Assembly (NCBI RefSeq): GCF_012275375.1
Contig: NZ_JAAZQJ010000006.1
Location: 248,001-312,000, forward strand
Length of the DNA: 64,000 nucleotides
Direction: 5' to 3'
From: Dyella sp. SG609
GTDB taxonomy: Bacteria > Pseudomonadota > Gammaproteobacteria > Xanthomonadales > Rhodanobacteraceae
Made by a program: the position numbers and the translations under genes. The notes beneath the pieces were generated by a model. The model saw only the letters and a list, made by a program, of their open reading frames with translations, made no database searches and was not told the DNA's origin. Positions 36,619 through 45,447 of the stretch are shown here, one piece after another. Numbering within the stretch: the stretch's first letter is position 1; each line of letters opens with the position of its first letter.

Positions 36619-38172
36619 ATGAGCGCCGCCCCTTCCACCGCGCGCGGCCGCCTGCCGCGGCAGATCCCCTTCATCATCGGCAACGAGGGCTGCGAGCGCT
36701 TTTCGTTCTACGGGATGCGCAACATCCTCACCCCGTTCCTGATCACCTCGCTGCTGCTGCAGCTGCCGGAAGCCGAGCGGCCGGGCGCGGCCAAGGACGT
36801 GTTCCACACCTTCGTGATCGGCGTGTACTTCTTTCCGCTGCTCGGCGGCTGGCTGGCCGACCGCTTCTTCGGCAAGTACCGCACGGTGCTGTGGATGAGC
36901 CTCGTGTACTGCCTGGGGCATCTGTGCCTGGCGCTGTTCGAGCACCATCCCACCGGCTTCTACGTCGGCCTCGGCCTGATCGCGCTGGGCGCGGGCGGGA
37001 TCAAGCCGCTGGTGGCCTCGTTCGTCGGCGACCAGTTCGACAGCGCCAGCAAGCACCTGGCCAAGCCGGTGTTCGACGCCTTCTACTGGATCATCAACTT
37101 CGGCTCGTTCTTCGCCTCGCTGCTGGCGCCGATGTTCCTGCGCCATTTCGGCGCGGCGGTGGCGTTCGGCATTCCCGGCGCGCTGATGCTGGCGGCCACG
37201 TTCGTGCTGTGGCTGGGCCGCCACCGCTACGTGATGGTGCCGCCGTCGCCGCCCGATCCGGACGCGTTCACCCGCGTGGTGCGCACGGCGCTGCTCGCGC
37301 AGGCGCCGGGGCAGGCGCGGCCGGGCCTGTGGCTGGCCGGCGCGGGTGTGCTCGCCGCGCTGGCTGCCTTGGCCATGGCGCCCTCGCTGGGTTTCGTGAT
37401 CGCGCTGTGCCTGGCCATCGTGGCGCTGATCGGCGGCGTCGGCGGCGGCGCCTGGCTGCAGCTGGAGCGCTCGCGCGGGCGGCATGCGGATGCGGCGGTG
37501 GACGGCGCGCGCAACGTGCTGCGCGTGCTGGTGATCTTCGCGCTGACCACGCCGTTCTTCTCGCTGTTCGACCAGAAGGCCTCGACCTGGGTGCTGCAGG
37601 GCAATGCCATGGCCGCGCCGGACTGGTTCCATCCGGCGCAGATGCAGGCGCTCAATCCGCTGCTGGTGATGCTGCTGATCCCGTTCAACAACCTGGTGCT
37701 GTTTCCGCTGCTGCGCCGCCGCGGCGTCGAACCCACCGCGCTGCGCAAGATGACCATGGGCATCGCCTTCGCCGGGCTGGCCTGGATCGTGGTGGGCGGC
37801 TACCAGCTGCTGCTGGACGGCGGCCAGGCGCTGTCGATCGTGTGGCAGGTGCTGCCCTATCTGCTGCTGACCTTCGGCGAGGTGCTGGTCTCCGCGACGG
37901 GGCCGGAGTTCGCGTACAGCCAGGCGCCGGCGTCGATGAAGGGCGTGATGATGAGCTTCTGGTACCTGGCCACCACCATCGGCAACCTGTGGGTGCTGAT
38001 CGCCAATGCCGCGGTGCGGGACGAGGCGGTGACCGGGCATATCGCCAGCACGGGCCTGAGCGTCGACGCCTTCCAGATGTTCTTCTTCGCCGCCTTCGCG
38101 CTGCTCGCCGCGCTGGCGTTCGGCGCCTACGCACGCCGTTATCGCGAGGTCGACAACTACCGGGCGGCCTGA
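36619..38172 (+). CDS. POT family proton-dependent oligopeptide transporter
   Basis: 517 residues, about fourteen membrane helices. The POT signature is GNEGCERFSFYGMRNIL (residues about 18-34, the ExxERF proton motif). Further marks are GVYFFPLLGGWLADRFFGKY, ALGAGGIKPLVASFVGDQF and FYWIINFGSFFASLLAP. The C-terminal half contains GEVLVSATGPEFAYSQAPASMKG, typical for the family. It imports di- and tripeptides with protons. It is divergent from the ribonuclease gene. Confidence 0.94.
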   Translation: MSAAPSTARGRLPRQIPFIIGNEGCERFSFYGMRNILTPFLITSLLLQLPEAERPGAAKDVFHTFVIGVYFFPLLGGWLADRFFGKYRTVLWMSLVYCLGHLCLALFEHHPTGFYVGLGLIALGAGGIKPLVASFVGDQFDSASKHLAKPVFDAFYWIINFGSFFASLLAPMFLRHFGAAVAFGIPGALMLAATFVLWLGRHRYVMVPPSPPDPDAFTRVVRTALLAQAPGQARPGLWLAGAGVLAALAALAMAPSLGFVIALCLAIVALIGGVGGGAWLQLERSRGRHADAAVDGARNVLRVLVIFALTTPFFSLFDQKASTWVLQGNAMAAPDWFHPAQMQALNPLLVMLLIPFNNLVLFPLLRRRGVEPTALRKMTMGIAFAGLAWIVVGGYQLLLDGGQALSIVWQVLPYLLLTFGEVLVSATGPEFAYSQAPASMKGVMMSFWYLATTIGNLWVLIANAAVRDEAVTGHIASTGLSVDAFQMFFFAAFALLAALAFGAYARRYREVDNYRAA

Positions 38173-38256
38173 GCCGCCGCGGCGATTGGACGGCTAGACG
38201 GATGTGCCGGGCGGGCGATTCCTGCGAACCGCGCCGCATTGAGGCGCATCCGGCGT

Positions 38257-38286
38257 TGCCCGATTGCCGCAGTGCAAGGTACATTT
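38257..38286 (+). promoter_or_regulatory. Candidate sigma70 promoter of the lipoprotein gene
   Basis: TTGCCC (38257-38262) and TACATT (38281-38286) with an 18-bp spacer, about 26 bases before the ATG at 38312. Confidence 0.4.
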
Positions 38287-38311
38287 CGGGCTAATTAGCT
38301 GGGGGGAAATC

Positions 38312-38854
38312 ATGAACAAGACGACGATGGCCCGTGGGGCGGGCCTGGCCGCGATTGCGCTGGCGCTGGCCGCCTGCGGGGGACAGAAGGCACGCGAGAC
38401 CGTACCGGTGGATGCACTGGTGGTGCCGGCCTTCGCGCCGTGGATCAGCGTGGAGCCCACCGCGGGCGACCTGCAGGTGCGCGGCCTGGACGACAAGGTG
38501 GTGCTCAGCCCCTCGCGCCCCGTGTCCGAGGTGCTGCAGGCCCAGCTGCGCCAGGCGCTGCAGCCGGCCTATATCTCCAACCTCACCGTGGCCTGCGAGC
38601 GGGTCAAGACCGACATCCGCGTGCGCCGCGAGGACGACAAGCCCTCGATCGCCACGCTGGACATCAGCATGCGCTGCACCACCAATGCGCGCGGCTTCGT
38701 CACGCGCAGCGAGCCGCACCTGGAACCCACGGCCGAGGTCAACGGGCAGACCAACTATCCGAAGCTGTTCGTCAGCCTGCTCGACCATGCGTCGAAGGAG
38801 CTGGCGACCAAGCTGCAGGCGGATATCGACGCCAGCAAGGCGAACCTGAAGTAA
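38312..38854 (+). CDS. Lipoprotein of unknown function
   Basis: 180 residues, unrecognised. A lipoprotein signal with lipobox LAAC (Cys about residue 22) precedes a domain of about 150 residues with LVVPAFAPWISVEPTAGDLQVRG and a Cys pair (VACERVK and MRCTTN). The C-terminus is helical (LLDHASKELATKLQADIDASK). GGGGGGAA lies 6 bases before the ATG. It is an independent transcription unit that ends in a palindromic repeat 12 bases after the stop. Confidence 0.7.
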   Translation: MNKTTMARGAGLAAIALALAACGGQKARETVPVDALVVPAFAPWISVEPTAGDLQVRGLDDKVVLSPSRPVSEVLQAQLRQALQPAYISNLTVACERVKTDIRVRREDDKPSIATLDISMRCTTNARGFVTRSEPHLEPTAEVNGQTNYPKLFVSLLDHASKELATKLQADIDASKANLK

Positions 38855-38865
38855 GCAGCACTAGC

Positions 38866-38950
38866 CGTAGGTTGGGGTGAGCCACAGGCGAACCCCAACA
38901 ATGCGGTGAGCTGGATGTTGGGGTTCGCCTCTGGCTCACCCCAACCTACG
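38866..38950. repeat. Palindromic GTAGGTTGGGGTGAGC repeat, short form (copy 4)
   Basis: An 85-bp palindrome: CGTAGGTTGGGGTGAGCCAC and its mirror TGGCTCACCCCAACCTACG, with inner CGAACCCCAAC/GTTGGGGTTCG. It lies between the convergent lipoprotein and flavoprotein genes. Confidence 0.88.
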
Positions 38951-38959
38951 CGTCCTTAG

Positions 38960-40201
38960 CTAGCGCGGACGGGCCAGCGCCCACGCCGCCGCGGCGGCGC
39001 CCGCGCGCAGTCCGCTGGCGAAGCAGGCGGTCAGCAGGTAGCCGCCGGTCGGCGCTTCCCAGTCCAGCATCTCGCCGGCGCAGAAGGTGCCGGGCAGGGC
39101 GCTGAGCATCAGGCCCTGGTCCATCGCCTCCAGGCGCACGCCGCCCGCGCTGCTGATCGCTTCGGCGATGGGGCGGGGTTGCCGCAGCCGGAGATCGAGT
39201 CGTTTGATCGCGCGGGCCAGCTGTGCGCTGTCGTGCAGATCCTCCTTGCGTACCAGCTCGTGCAGCAGCGCGGCCTTGACGCCGGCGATGCCGGCCTGCC
39301 GCCGCAGGTGTTCGCTCAGCGAGCGGCTGCCGCGCGGCTTGGCCAGGTCCTGCTGCAGGCGTTCCAGCGGGCGGTCCGGTGCCAGATCCAGCGTCAGCGT
39401 GGCCTGCCCGTCGCGCGCGATCGCCTTGCGCAGCATCGCCGACAGCGCATACACCAGGCTGCCCTCGATGCCGGTAGCGGTGATCACGCACTCGCCCTGG
39501 CGCTGCTGCTCGCGGCCGTCCGCGTCGCGCCAGTGCGCCACCACCGGCTTGAGCGGCGCGCCGGCATGGCGCTCGGCCAGATGCGCGCTCCAGCCGATAT
39601 CGAAACCGCAATTGGCCGGCTCCAGCGGCGCCACCTCCACGCCGCGCGCAATCAGCCACGGCTGCCAGGCGCCATCCGAACCCAGCTGCGGCCAGCTGCC
39701 GCCGCCCAGCGCCAGCACCGTGGCATCCGTGCGCAGCGCCAGTTCGCCCGCGGGCGCGGCGAAGCGCAGCGCGCCGTCGTCCGTCCAGCCCAGCCAGCGG
39801 TGCTGCACGTGGAAGCGCACGCCGCTCTCGCGCAGGCGATGCACCCAGGCGCGCAGCAGCGGCGCGGCCTTGAGGTCGGCGGGAAACACCCGGTGGGACG
39901 TGCCGACGAAGGTCTCCACGCCCAGGCCGCGCGCCCATGCGCGCAGTGCGTCGGCGTCGAAGTCGTCCAGCCAGCGCCCGACTTCCGCCGCACGTTCGCC
40001 GTAACGCCCGTCGAAGGCGGGACGCGGCTCGCCATGCGTGAGGTTCATGCCACCCACGCCGGCCAGCAGGAATTTCCGGCCGACCGAACCCTTGGCTTCG
40101 TAGACGTCGACCTCGAGGCCGGCGGCGCGGGCGGTTTCGGCGGCCATCAGGCCGGCGGGGCCGGCGCCGACGATGGCGAGAGTGGGCGTGGGCTTGGACA
40201 T
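38960..40201 (-). CDS. TIGR03862-type NAD(P)/FAD-dependent flavoprotein (HI0933/YhiN-like)
   Basis: 413 residues. The N-terminal FAD-binding Rossmann motif is AIVGAGPAGLMAAETARAAG (residues 8-27). It continues with the HI0933-family marks KGSVGRKFLLAGVGGMNLTHGE, TDATVLALGGGSWPQLGSDG and the C-terminal GTFCAGEMLDWEAPTGGYLLTACFASG. The biochemical role of the family is not established. The gene is flanked on both sides by copies of the same palindromic repeat (38866-38950 and 40213-40366). Confidence 0.9.
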   Translation of the reverse strand: MSKPTPTLAIVGAGPAGLMAAETARAAGLEVDVYEAKGSVGRKFLLAGVGGMNLTHGEPRPAFDGRYGERAAEVGRWLDDFDADALRAWARGLGVETFVGTSHRVFPADLKAAPLLRAWVHRLRESGVRFHVQHRWLGWTDDGALRFAAPAGELALRTDATVLALGGGSWPQLGSDGAWQPWLIARGVEVAPLEPANCGFDIGWSAHLAERHAGAPLKPVVAHWRDADGREQQRQGECVITATGIEGSLVYALSAMLRKAIARDGQATLTLDLAPDRPLERLQQDLAKPRGSRSLSEHLRRQAGIAGVKAALLHELVRKEDLHDSAQLARAIKRLDLRLRQPRPIAEAISSAGGVRLEAMDQGLMLSALPGTFCAGEMLDWEAPTGGYLLTACFASGLRAGAAAAAWALARPR

Positions 40202-40212
40202 GAAGAACGCAT

Positions 40213-40366
40213 TGTAGGTTGGGGTGAGCCGAAGGCGACTGCGAAGGCAGGATGCCATAGCGAACATCCGCGCAGCGGATGGCCCGAAGGGCGGGCTGCG
40301 GATGCAGGCCGTCAGCCCAACGAGGGGTCGCATCGTTGGGGTTCGCTGCGCTCACCCCAACCTACG
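40213..40366. repeat. Palindromic GTAGGTTGGGGTGAGC repeat, long form (copy 5)
   Basis: TGTAGGTTGGGGTGAGCCGA at the left, GCTCACCCCAACCTACG at the right. The middle shares with copy 1 about 70 bp containing GACTGCGAAGGCAGGATGCC and the hairpin ATCCGCGCAGCGGAT. Unlike the other copies it lies between divergent genes. Confidence 0.85.
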
Positions 40367-40460
40367 CCCACTTGTGCCGCCGCTCCGCGGCCCTCAACTT
40401 GTCATCCCCCTCACCCCCTTTTCAGGCACCATGCCTCGCCTGGCATGGCAGGACCTCCCC

Positions 40461-42311
40461 ATGATCTTCCGCTGGTTCGAATCCCTGATCGACGCCTTCA
40501 AGGAACCCGAGGACGGCATGCCGCCGGACTCGGTCTGGCGTTTCTATGTGTTCTATCTGCGCCAGGTGTGGCCGGTGTTCGCCGCGGCGATCGTGGTCGG
40601 CTTCGGCGTGGCCATCGTGGAAGTGGCGATGTTCGGCTTTATCGGCCGCATCGTGGACCTGGCCAAGGGCGTGCCCACCCCCGGCTTCTTCGCCGAGCAC
40701 GGCAACGAGCTCATGTGGATGGTGTTCGTCACCCTGCTTGCGCGCCCCGTGCTGATCCTGCTGCACGACCTGCTGGTGAACCAGGCCATCGTGCCCAACC
40801 TCACCAGCCGCATCCGCTGGCAGAACCACCGCTATGTGATCCGCCAGAGCCTGGGCTTCTTCCAGAACGACTACGCCGGGCGCATTGCCAACCGCATCAT
40901 GCAGACGGCCGGCTCGCTGCGCGAATCGGCGGTGCAGATTGTCGATGCGATCTGGTACGTCACCATCTACACCGGCAGCGCCCTGGTGATGTTCGCCCAC
41001 GCCGACGTGTGGCTGGCCGCGCCGCTGCTGGCCTGGCTGGTGCTGTACGTGATCACCCTGGCGTACTTCGTGCCGCGCACCAAGGAGCGCTCCTGGAAGC
41101 AGTCCGAAGCGCGCTCGCGCCTGATGGGCCGCATCGTCGACGGCTACAGCAATATCCTCACCCTGAAGCTGTTCGCGCATACCCGCCGCGAGGAGGCCTA
41201 CGTGGCCGAGGCGATGGGCGAGCAGATCCAGCGCATGCGGGCGATGACCCGCCTCACCACCGCCATGGACGCCACCATCAGCGCGCTCAACGGCCTGCTG
41301 ATCGTCGGCACCTCGGCGCTGGCGGTGTGGCTGTGGAGCCAGGGCCGGGTGACGGTGGGCGCGATCGCGCTGTCCACCGGGCTGGTCATCCGCATCCACA
41401 ACATGTCCGGCTGGATCATGTGGGTGGTCAACGGCATCTTCGAAAACGTCGGCACCGTGCAGGACGGCCTGGAAACCATCGCCAGGCCGCGCCTGGTGCA
41501 GGACCGCGCGGACGCCGTGCCGCTGCAGGTGAGCCACGGCGCCGTGCGCTTCGACGAGATCCATTTCCACTACGGCAAGCAGGGCGGCGTGATCGCCGGC
41601 CTGGACCTGGCGGTGCGCCCCGGCGAGAAGATCGGCCTGGTCGGCCCTTCCGGCGCCGGCAAATCCACCCTGGTGAACGTGCTGCTGCGCCTGTACGACC
41701 TGGAAGGCGGCCGCATCCTGATCGACGGCCAGGACATCGCCCAGGTGCAGCAGGAAAGCCTGCGCTCGCAGATCGGCGTGGTCACCCAGGACACCTCGCT
41801 GCTGCACCGCTCGATCCGCGACAACCTGCTGTACGGCCGCCCCGACGCCACCGAGGAAGACATCCGCGAGGCCGTGCGCAAGGCCCGCGCCGACGAATTC
41901 ATTCCGCAGCTGGTGGATGGCGAAGGCCGCACCGGCTACGACGCGCACGTCGGCGAGCGCGGCGTGAAACTGAGCGGCGGCCAGCGCCAGCGCATCGCCA
42001 TCGCGCGTGTGCTGCTGAAGGACGCGCCGATCCTGATCCTGGACGAAGCCACCTCGGCGCTGGATTCCGAAGCGGAAGCCGCGATCCAGGACAGCCTGGA
42101 ACTGCTGATGCGCGGCAAGACGGTGATCGCCATCGCCCATCGCCTGTCCACCATCGCGCGGATGGACCGGCTGGTGGTGATGGACAAGGGGCATATCGTG
42201 GAAACCGGCACGCATGCGGAGCTGATCGCGCACGACGGCCTGTATGCGCGCTTGTGGAAGCGGCAGACGGGTGGGTTTGTCGCGGCGGAAGACGACGCAG
42301 TCATTGCCTAA
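40461..42311 (+). CDS. ABC transporter, fused permease and ATPase (exporter type)
   Basis: 616 residues. Six membrane helices (about 40-320) in the ABC exporter fold precede an ATPase domain with Walker A GPSGAGKST (about 396-404), the Q-loop VVTQDTSLL, signature LSGGQRQR, Walker B ILILDEATSALD and switch His in IAIAHRLSTI. A homodimer should pump lipid, peptide or drug outward. AGGA lies 7 bases before the ATG at 40461; an in-frame ATG at 40431 would add 10 residues. Confidence 0.92.
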   Translation: MIFRWFESLIDAFKEPEDGMPPDSVWRFYVFYLRQVWPVFAAAIVVGFGVAIVEVAMFGFIGRIVDLAKGVPTPGFFAEHGNELMWMVFVTLLARPVLILLHDLLVNQAIVPNLTSRIRWQNHRYVIRQSLGFFQNDYAGRIANRIMQTAGSLRESAVQIVDAIWYVTIYTGSALVMFAHADVWLAAPLLAWLVLYVITLAYFVPRTKERSWKQSEARSRLMGRIVDGYSNILTLKLFAHTRREEAYVAEAMGEQIQRMRAMTRLTTAMDATISALNGLLIVGTSALAVWLWSQGRVTVGAIALSTGLVIRIHNMSGWIMWVVNGIFENVGTVQDGLETIARPRLVQDRADAVPLQVSHGAVRFDEIHFHYGKQGGVIAGLDLAVRPGEKIGLVGPSGAGKSTLVNVLLRLYDLEGGRILIDGQDIAQVQQESLRSQIGVVTQDTSLLHRSIRDNLLYGRPDATEEDIREAVRKARADEFIPQLVDGEGRTGYDAHVGERGVKLSGGQRQRIAIARVLLKDAPILILDEATSALDSEAEAAIQDSLELLMRGKTVIAIAHRLSTIARMDRLVVMDKGHIVETGTHAELIAHDGLYARLWKRQTGGFVAAEDDAVIA

Positions 42312-42330
42312 GCTTGCCCCACCGCTTCGG

Positions 42331-42393
42331 CTCCCTCTCCCCTCCGGGCGACCCGAAGGTAGTCCCTGTGGGAGAGAGGGTCGGGGTGAGGGG
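42331..42393. repeat. Intergenic CTCCCTCTCCCC palindrome
   Basis: CTCCCTCTCCCCTCCGGG mirrored by GGGAGAGAGGGTCGGGGTGAGG, same family as 8602-8687. The gap 42312-42641 between the ABC exporter and pilV contains this repeat; in the remaining roughly 250 bp I see only AT-poor spacer and no convincing gene or promoter. Confidence 0.6.
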
Positions 42394-42641
42394 CCGGCCG
42401 GAGCGCTGAGCTGACGGCCACGGCACCCGCAAAGCTCTTCATCGCGTGCTCAAAACGCGCCGATTGTCTCCAAACCCGATGCCTCAGTCAGCGAGGCATC
42501 GCGCACCGCCCTCGTGATGCACTTCTAGCTTTTCCCCCTCCGCACCCCACTTCTGCACGCCCCGCAGAAAAACACCGCCACCTCTTCCAGCAACTCCCGC
42601 CCTGCCTAAGCTGAGCATCCTCCCCTCACGGACGGAACCCG

Positions 42642-43160
42642 ATGCTCACCCCAACGCCCCCACGCGGCGCCTCCCTGCTCGAAGTCCTGGTCGCCCTCGC
42701 CATCTTCAGCATCGGCGCCATCGGCGTCAGCGGCTGGATGCTGCTGGCCACGCGTTCCAGCCACACGGCCTACCTGCGCACCCAGGCCAGCTTTCTCGCC
42801 AGCGACATGGCCGAACGCATGCGCGCGAATCCCGCCGCGGTGTGGAGCGGTGCCTACGATGGCGAAGCGGACGCCGGCGCTTCGGCCTGCGACACCGTCA
42901 TGGGATGCATGCCCGAAGCGCTGGCGAAGCACGACCGCGCATTGTGGGCGGCGCGCCTGCGGACCGTGCTGCCGGAAGGCAAGGGCGCCATTCGCTGCGA
43001 CCGCGGCATCGGCGTTGCGCTCACCGCCGAACAGCTGCGGCTGCCGCCGCCGTTCGCCGGCCTGTGCACGATGACGGTGCGCTGGCTCGAGCGTGGCGCA
43101 GGCGGCGACGCGCATCGTGGCGCGGCGTTGCGCAGCTTCGCATGGGTGTTCCAGCCATGA
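42642..43160 (+). CDS. pilV: Type IV pilus minor pilin/modification protein PilV
   Basis: 172 residues. A class III signal GASLLEVLVALAIFSIGAIGVSGW (prepilin peptidase cleaves after Gly9, Glu at +5 position) leads into the N-terminal helix and the PilV mark ATRSSHTAYLRTQASFLASDMAERMRANP. Two Cys pairs in the C-terminal domain (CDTVMGC; RCDRG and LCTMT) can form disulfides. It primes pilus assembly with PilW, PilX and PilE. First gene of a four-gene operon; its stop overlaps the next start (ATGA). Confidence 0.92.
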   Translation: MLTPTPPRGASLLEVLVALAIFSIGAIGVSGWMLLATRSSHTAYLRTQASFLASDMAERMRANPAAVWSGAYDGEADAGASACDTVMGCMPEALAKHDRALWAARLRTVLPEGKGAIRCDRGIGVALTAEQLRLPPPFAGLCTMTVRWLERGAGGDAHRGAALRSFAWVFQP

Positions 43161-44461
43161 ACGTGCCGTCGCTGGAGCGCTGCGTACGCGGCCACTCGCT
43201 GATCGAGTTGATGGTGGCGATGGTGCTGGGCCTGATGGTGGCCGGCGGCTTCGTTGCCGTCTTCGTGGCCACCTCCGCCAGCTACCGCGCGCAGACCCAG
43301 CTCGCCCTGCTGCAGGAGAGCGGCCGCTATGCCATGGCGCGCCTCACCAGCGACCTGCGCACGGCGAATGCGTTCTACTGCGGCCGCGCCGGCGCCGTAC
43401 CCATCGTGCAGGCCAGCGGGATGATGGGTGCGCTGCATGACCTCACCACGCGGTGGGGCCATGCGCCGTATCCATCCTCACCGGCTGCGCCGTATCGCTT
43501 TCCGCCCTTCCTGTCGATGCGCGGCTACGACTGCGGCAGAACGAGTTGCGTGCCCGCGGCCCCGCCCGACCTGCCGGCGATGGGGCGTACCGCAGGGCAG
43601 CGCGTGATCGGCGCCGGCATGCTTACGCTGCGTTATCTGGATCCGGACAGCGGATGGGCGGCAGGTGGCGCCGCGGCGATCGCCGGCAGCGTAGGCGGCG
43701 CGATCCATCACCTCGTTATCCAGCCTGCCGCAGATGAGCCGGCGATCGCCGAGGTTTACCAGCCGGGCGATCTGCTGATGCTCGCCGACTGCCCGCTCGC
43801 GCAGATCTTCTCGGCGAACCTGCAGGGCGGCGATACGTTCTATCCCGATGCGCCGGAGACCGGCCGCAACCTGGCGATGCCGCGCATGCCGCCGTCGTTC
43901 AACGCCCCGCGCCTGTTCGACTTCAACCGCGACTTCCGCACCGTCACTTACTACCTGCAGGTAGTGGATGCCGGCGATGGCGTCACCACCGGCGCCCTAA
44001 TGCGGCGCGAAAACGGCAGTGCCAGCGAAGTCGTGCGCGGGGTGGAGCGGCTGGACCTCCGCTATGGCGTGGAGGACGCCGCCGGCGCCACGCGCTATCT
44101 CGCCGCCGCGCAGGTCGACGACCGGGCCGGCGGCAGTATCGCCTGTCCGCAGCTTCCATCCGATTCAGTCGACGACGACTACGGTTGCCTTTGGCATGCG
44201 GTGAAATCGATCGAAGTCCATCTGCTGGTGGATGGCCAGCAGGTACACGCGGCATCGGGTGCGGACGCAACGCACTACGCCTACAGCATCGACGGCGATC
44301 AGAGGCCCGCCGCGCCCGAGGCAGCCACGCGCAAGCTGCGTCCGGCCGAACAGGGCTTCGAGCCACGGATGCTGCGCCGCGAGTTCAGCGCGCTGGTCGC
44401 GCTGCGCAGCTATCGCCCTGAGGCCGCTTTGGCGAGGAGTCCCCATGCGTCGATCCCATGA
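43157..44461 (+). CDS. pilW: Type IV pilus minor pilin PilW
   Basis: 434 residues. The class III signal is RGHSLIELMVAMVLGLMVAGGFVAVF (Glu at +5 of the mature pilin), followed by the PilW-typical LLQESGRYAMARLTSDLRTANAFYC. The large C-terminal domain (about 90-420) has a PilW-like beta fold with TYYLQVVDAGDGVTTGALMRRE and VVRGVERLDLRYGVE. It is translationally coupled to pilV and its 3' end overlaps pilX by 17 bases. Confidence 0.92.
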   Translation: MNVPSLERCVRGHSLIELMVAMVLGLMVAGGFVAVFVATSASYRAQTQLALLQESGRYAMARLTSDLRTANAFYCGRAGAVPIVQASGMMGALHDLTTRWGHAPYPSSPAAPYRFPPFLSMRGYDCGRTSCVPAAPPDLPAMGRTAGQRVIGAGMLTLRYLDPDSGWAAGGAAAIAGSVGGAIHHLVIQPAADEPAIAEVYQPGDLLMLADCPLAQIFSANLQGGDTFYPDAPETGRNLAMPRMPPSFNAPRLFDFNRDFRTVTYYLQVVDAGDGVTTGALMRRENGSASEVVRGVERLDLRYGVEDAAGATRYLAAAQVDDRAGGSIACPQLPSDSVDDDYGCLWHAVKSIEVHLLVDGQQVHAASGADATHYAYSIDGDQRPAAPEAATRKLRPAEQGFEPRMLRREFSALVALRSYRPEAALARSPHASIP

Positions 44462-44984
44462 TGCGCAACGTGCTGCCGGCCGTGCGCGACAGCACGGCAT
44501 CGTATTGGTGCTGGCGCTGATCTTCCTGCTGCTGTCGGCGATGCTCGCGGCGGGTGCGCTCGACCAGGCGCTGCTGCAGCAGCGCATGGCCGGCCATCAG
44601 CGCAGCGCGCAACTGGCCGGGATGGCCGCGGAGTCGGCGCTGCGCGGCGCCGAGTGGAAACTGTGGCGCGATGCTTCGGCGGCACCCGTGAGCGACTGCG
44701 CTGCTTTCGATCCGGCGCACCCGGCAGCGTATCGGGGCACCGATGGCCGCCACGACTTCACCACCCAGGCAGGCCTTGGCCTGGAAGACGATGCGCGCAG
44801 GACCGCCGTGCTGGCGCAGCCTCCGTCCTACCTGATCGAGAGCCTCGGTCCGGCCTGGCCGGCCGCGCCGGGCACGGCAGCGGGTGCCGCGGGCTGCGTC
44901 TACCGCATCGTCGCGCGAGCCGTGGGGAGCGACGCGAATACGGTGCGCGTGGCGCGGAGCGTGTTCGTGGCCGGAGGCGACTGA
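44445..44984 (+). CDS. pilX: Type IV pilus minor pilin PilX
   Basis: 179 residues. The N-terminus RARQHGIVLVLALIFLLLSAMLAAGALDQALLQQRM is the PilX hydrophobic helix; it lacks the Glu at +5, as PilX proteins do. The segment SAQLAGMAAESALRGAEWKLW is family typical. GAGGAG lies 7 bases before the ATG, deciding this start within the overlapped end of pilW. Confidence 0.88.
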   Translation: MRRSHDAQRAAGRARQHGIVLVLALIFLLLSAMLAAGALDQALLQQRMAGHQRSAQLAGMAAESALRGAEWKLWRDASAAPVSDCAAFDPAHPAAYRGTDGRHDFTTQAGLGLEDDARRTAVLAQPPSYLIESLGPAWPAAPGTAAGAAGCVYRIVARAVGSDANTVRVARSVFVAGGD

Positions 44985-44985
44985 G

Positions 44986-45408
44986 GTGCCCCGCGTGCCG
45001 CGCGGCTTTTCCCTGATCGAGCTTCTGGCTGCCCTGGCCATCGCCGCCGTGCTGGCCGCGCTGGCCGTGCCTGCCTACCGGCAGCATGCGTATCGCGTGC
45101 GCCGCATCGAAGGCAAGGAGCTGCTGCTGCGCATCGCCCAGGCGCAGGAGCGCTACTACGCCAGCTATGGCCGTTACGGCGCGCTGGCCGAACTGGGTTT
45201 TGCGGAGCCTGTGCAATCCGTGCGTGGGCACTACCTGGCCAGGTTGAGCCTGGGCTCGGGCGGGAGCATGCAGTCCTTTATTGCGACGGCACAGCCGGTG
45301 CGGGTCCAGAAGGACGATCGCTGCGGGGCGCTGGCCATCGACGACACCGGCCGGAAACTCCCGGAGGCCGGCGACGCTGCGGCAAACGGAAATGGCGCCT
45401 GCTGGTGA
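44986..45408 (+). CDS. pilE: Type IV minor pilin PilE
   Basis: 140 residues. Prepilin signal RGFSLIELLAALAIAAVLAALAVPAYRQ with Glu at +5, then a pilin globular domain with LLLRIAQAQERYYASYGRYGALAELGF, the PilE mark. A Cys pair near the end (DDRCGAL, GACW) forms the pilin disulfide loop. It starts at GTG with GGAGG about 9 bases upstream, one base after the pilX stop. PilY1 and FimT/FimU, commonly in this cluster, are not present nearby. Confidence 0.88.
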   Translation: MPRVPRGFSLIELLAALAIAAVLAALAVPAYRQHAYRVRRIEGKELLLRIAQAQERYYASYGRYGALAELGFAEPVQSVRGHYLARLSLGSGGSMQSFIATAQPVRVQKDDRCGALAIDDTGRKLPEAGDAAANGNGACW

Positions 45409-45439
45409 CGGCGTGCGGCGGCGTCCCGCCGGCACGCCG
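45409..45439. terminator. Strong hairpin between convergent genes
   Basis: CGGCGTGC and GCACGCCG arms with an inner GGCGG/CCGCC stem and a CGTC loop, one bulge. It starts directly after the pilE stop and lies 9 bases before the convergent gene's stop. No clear T-run, so terminator function is likely but not certain. Confidence 0.45.
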
Positions 45440-45447
45440 CCGGTGAC

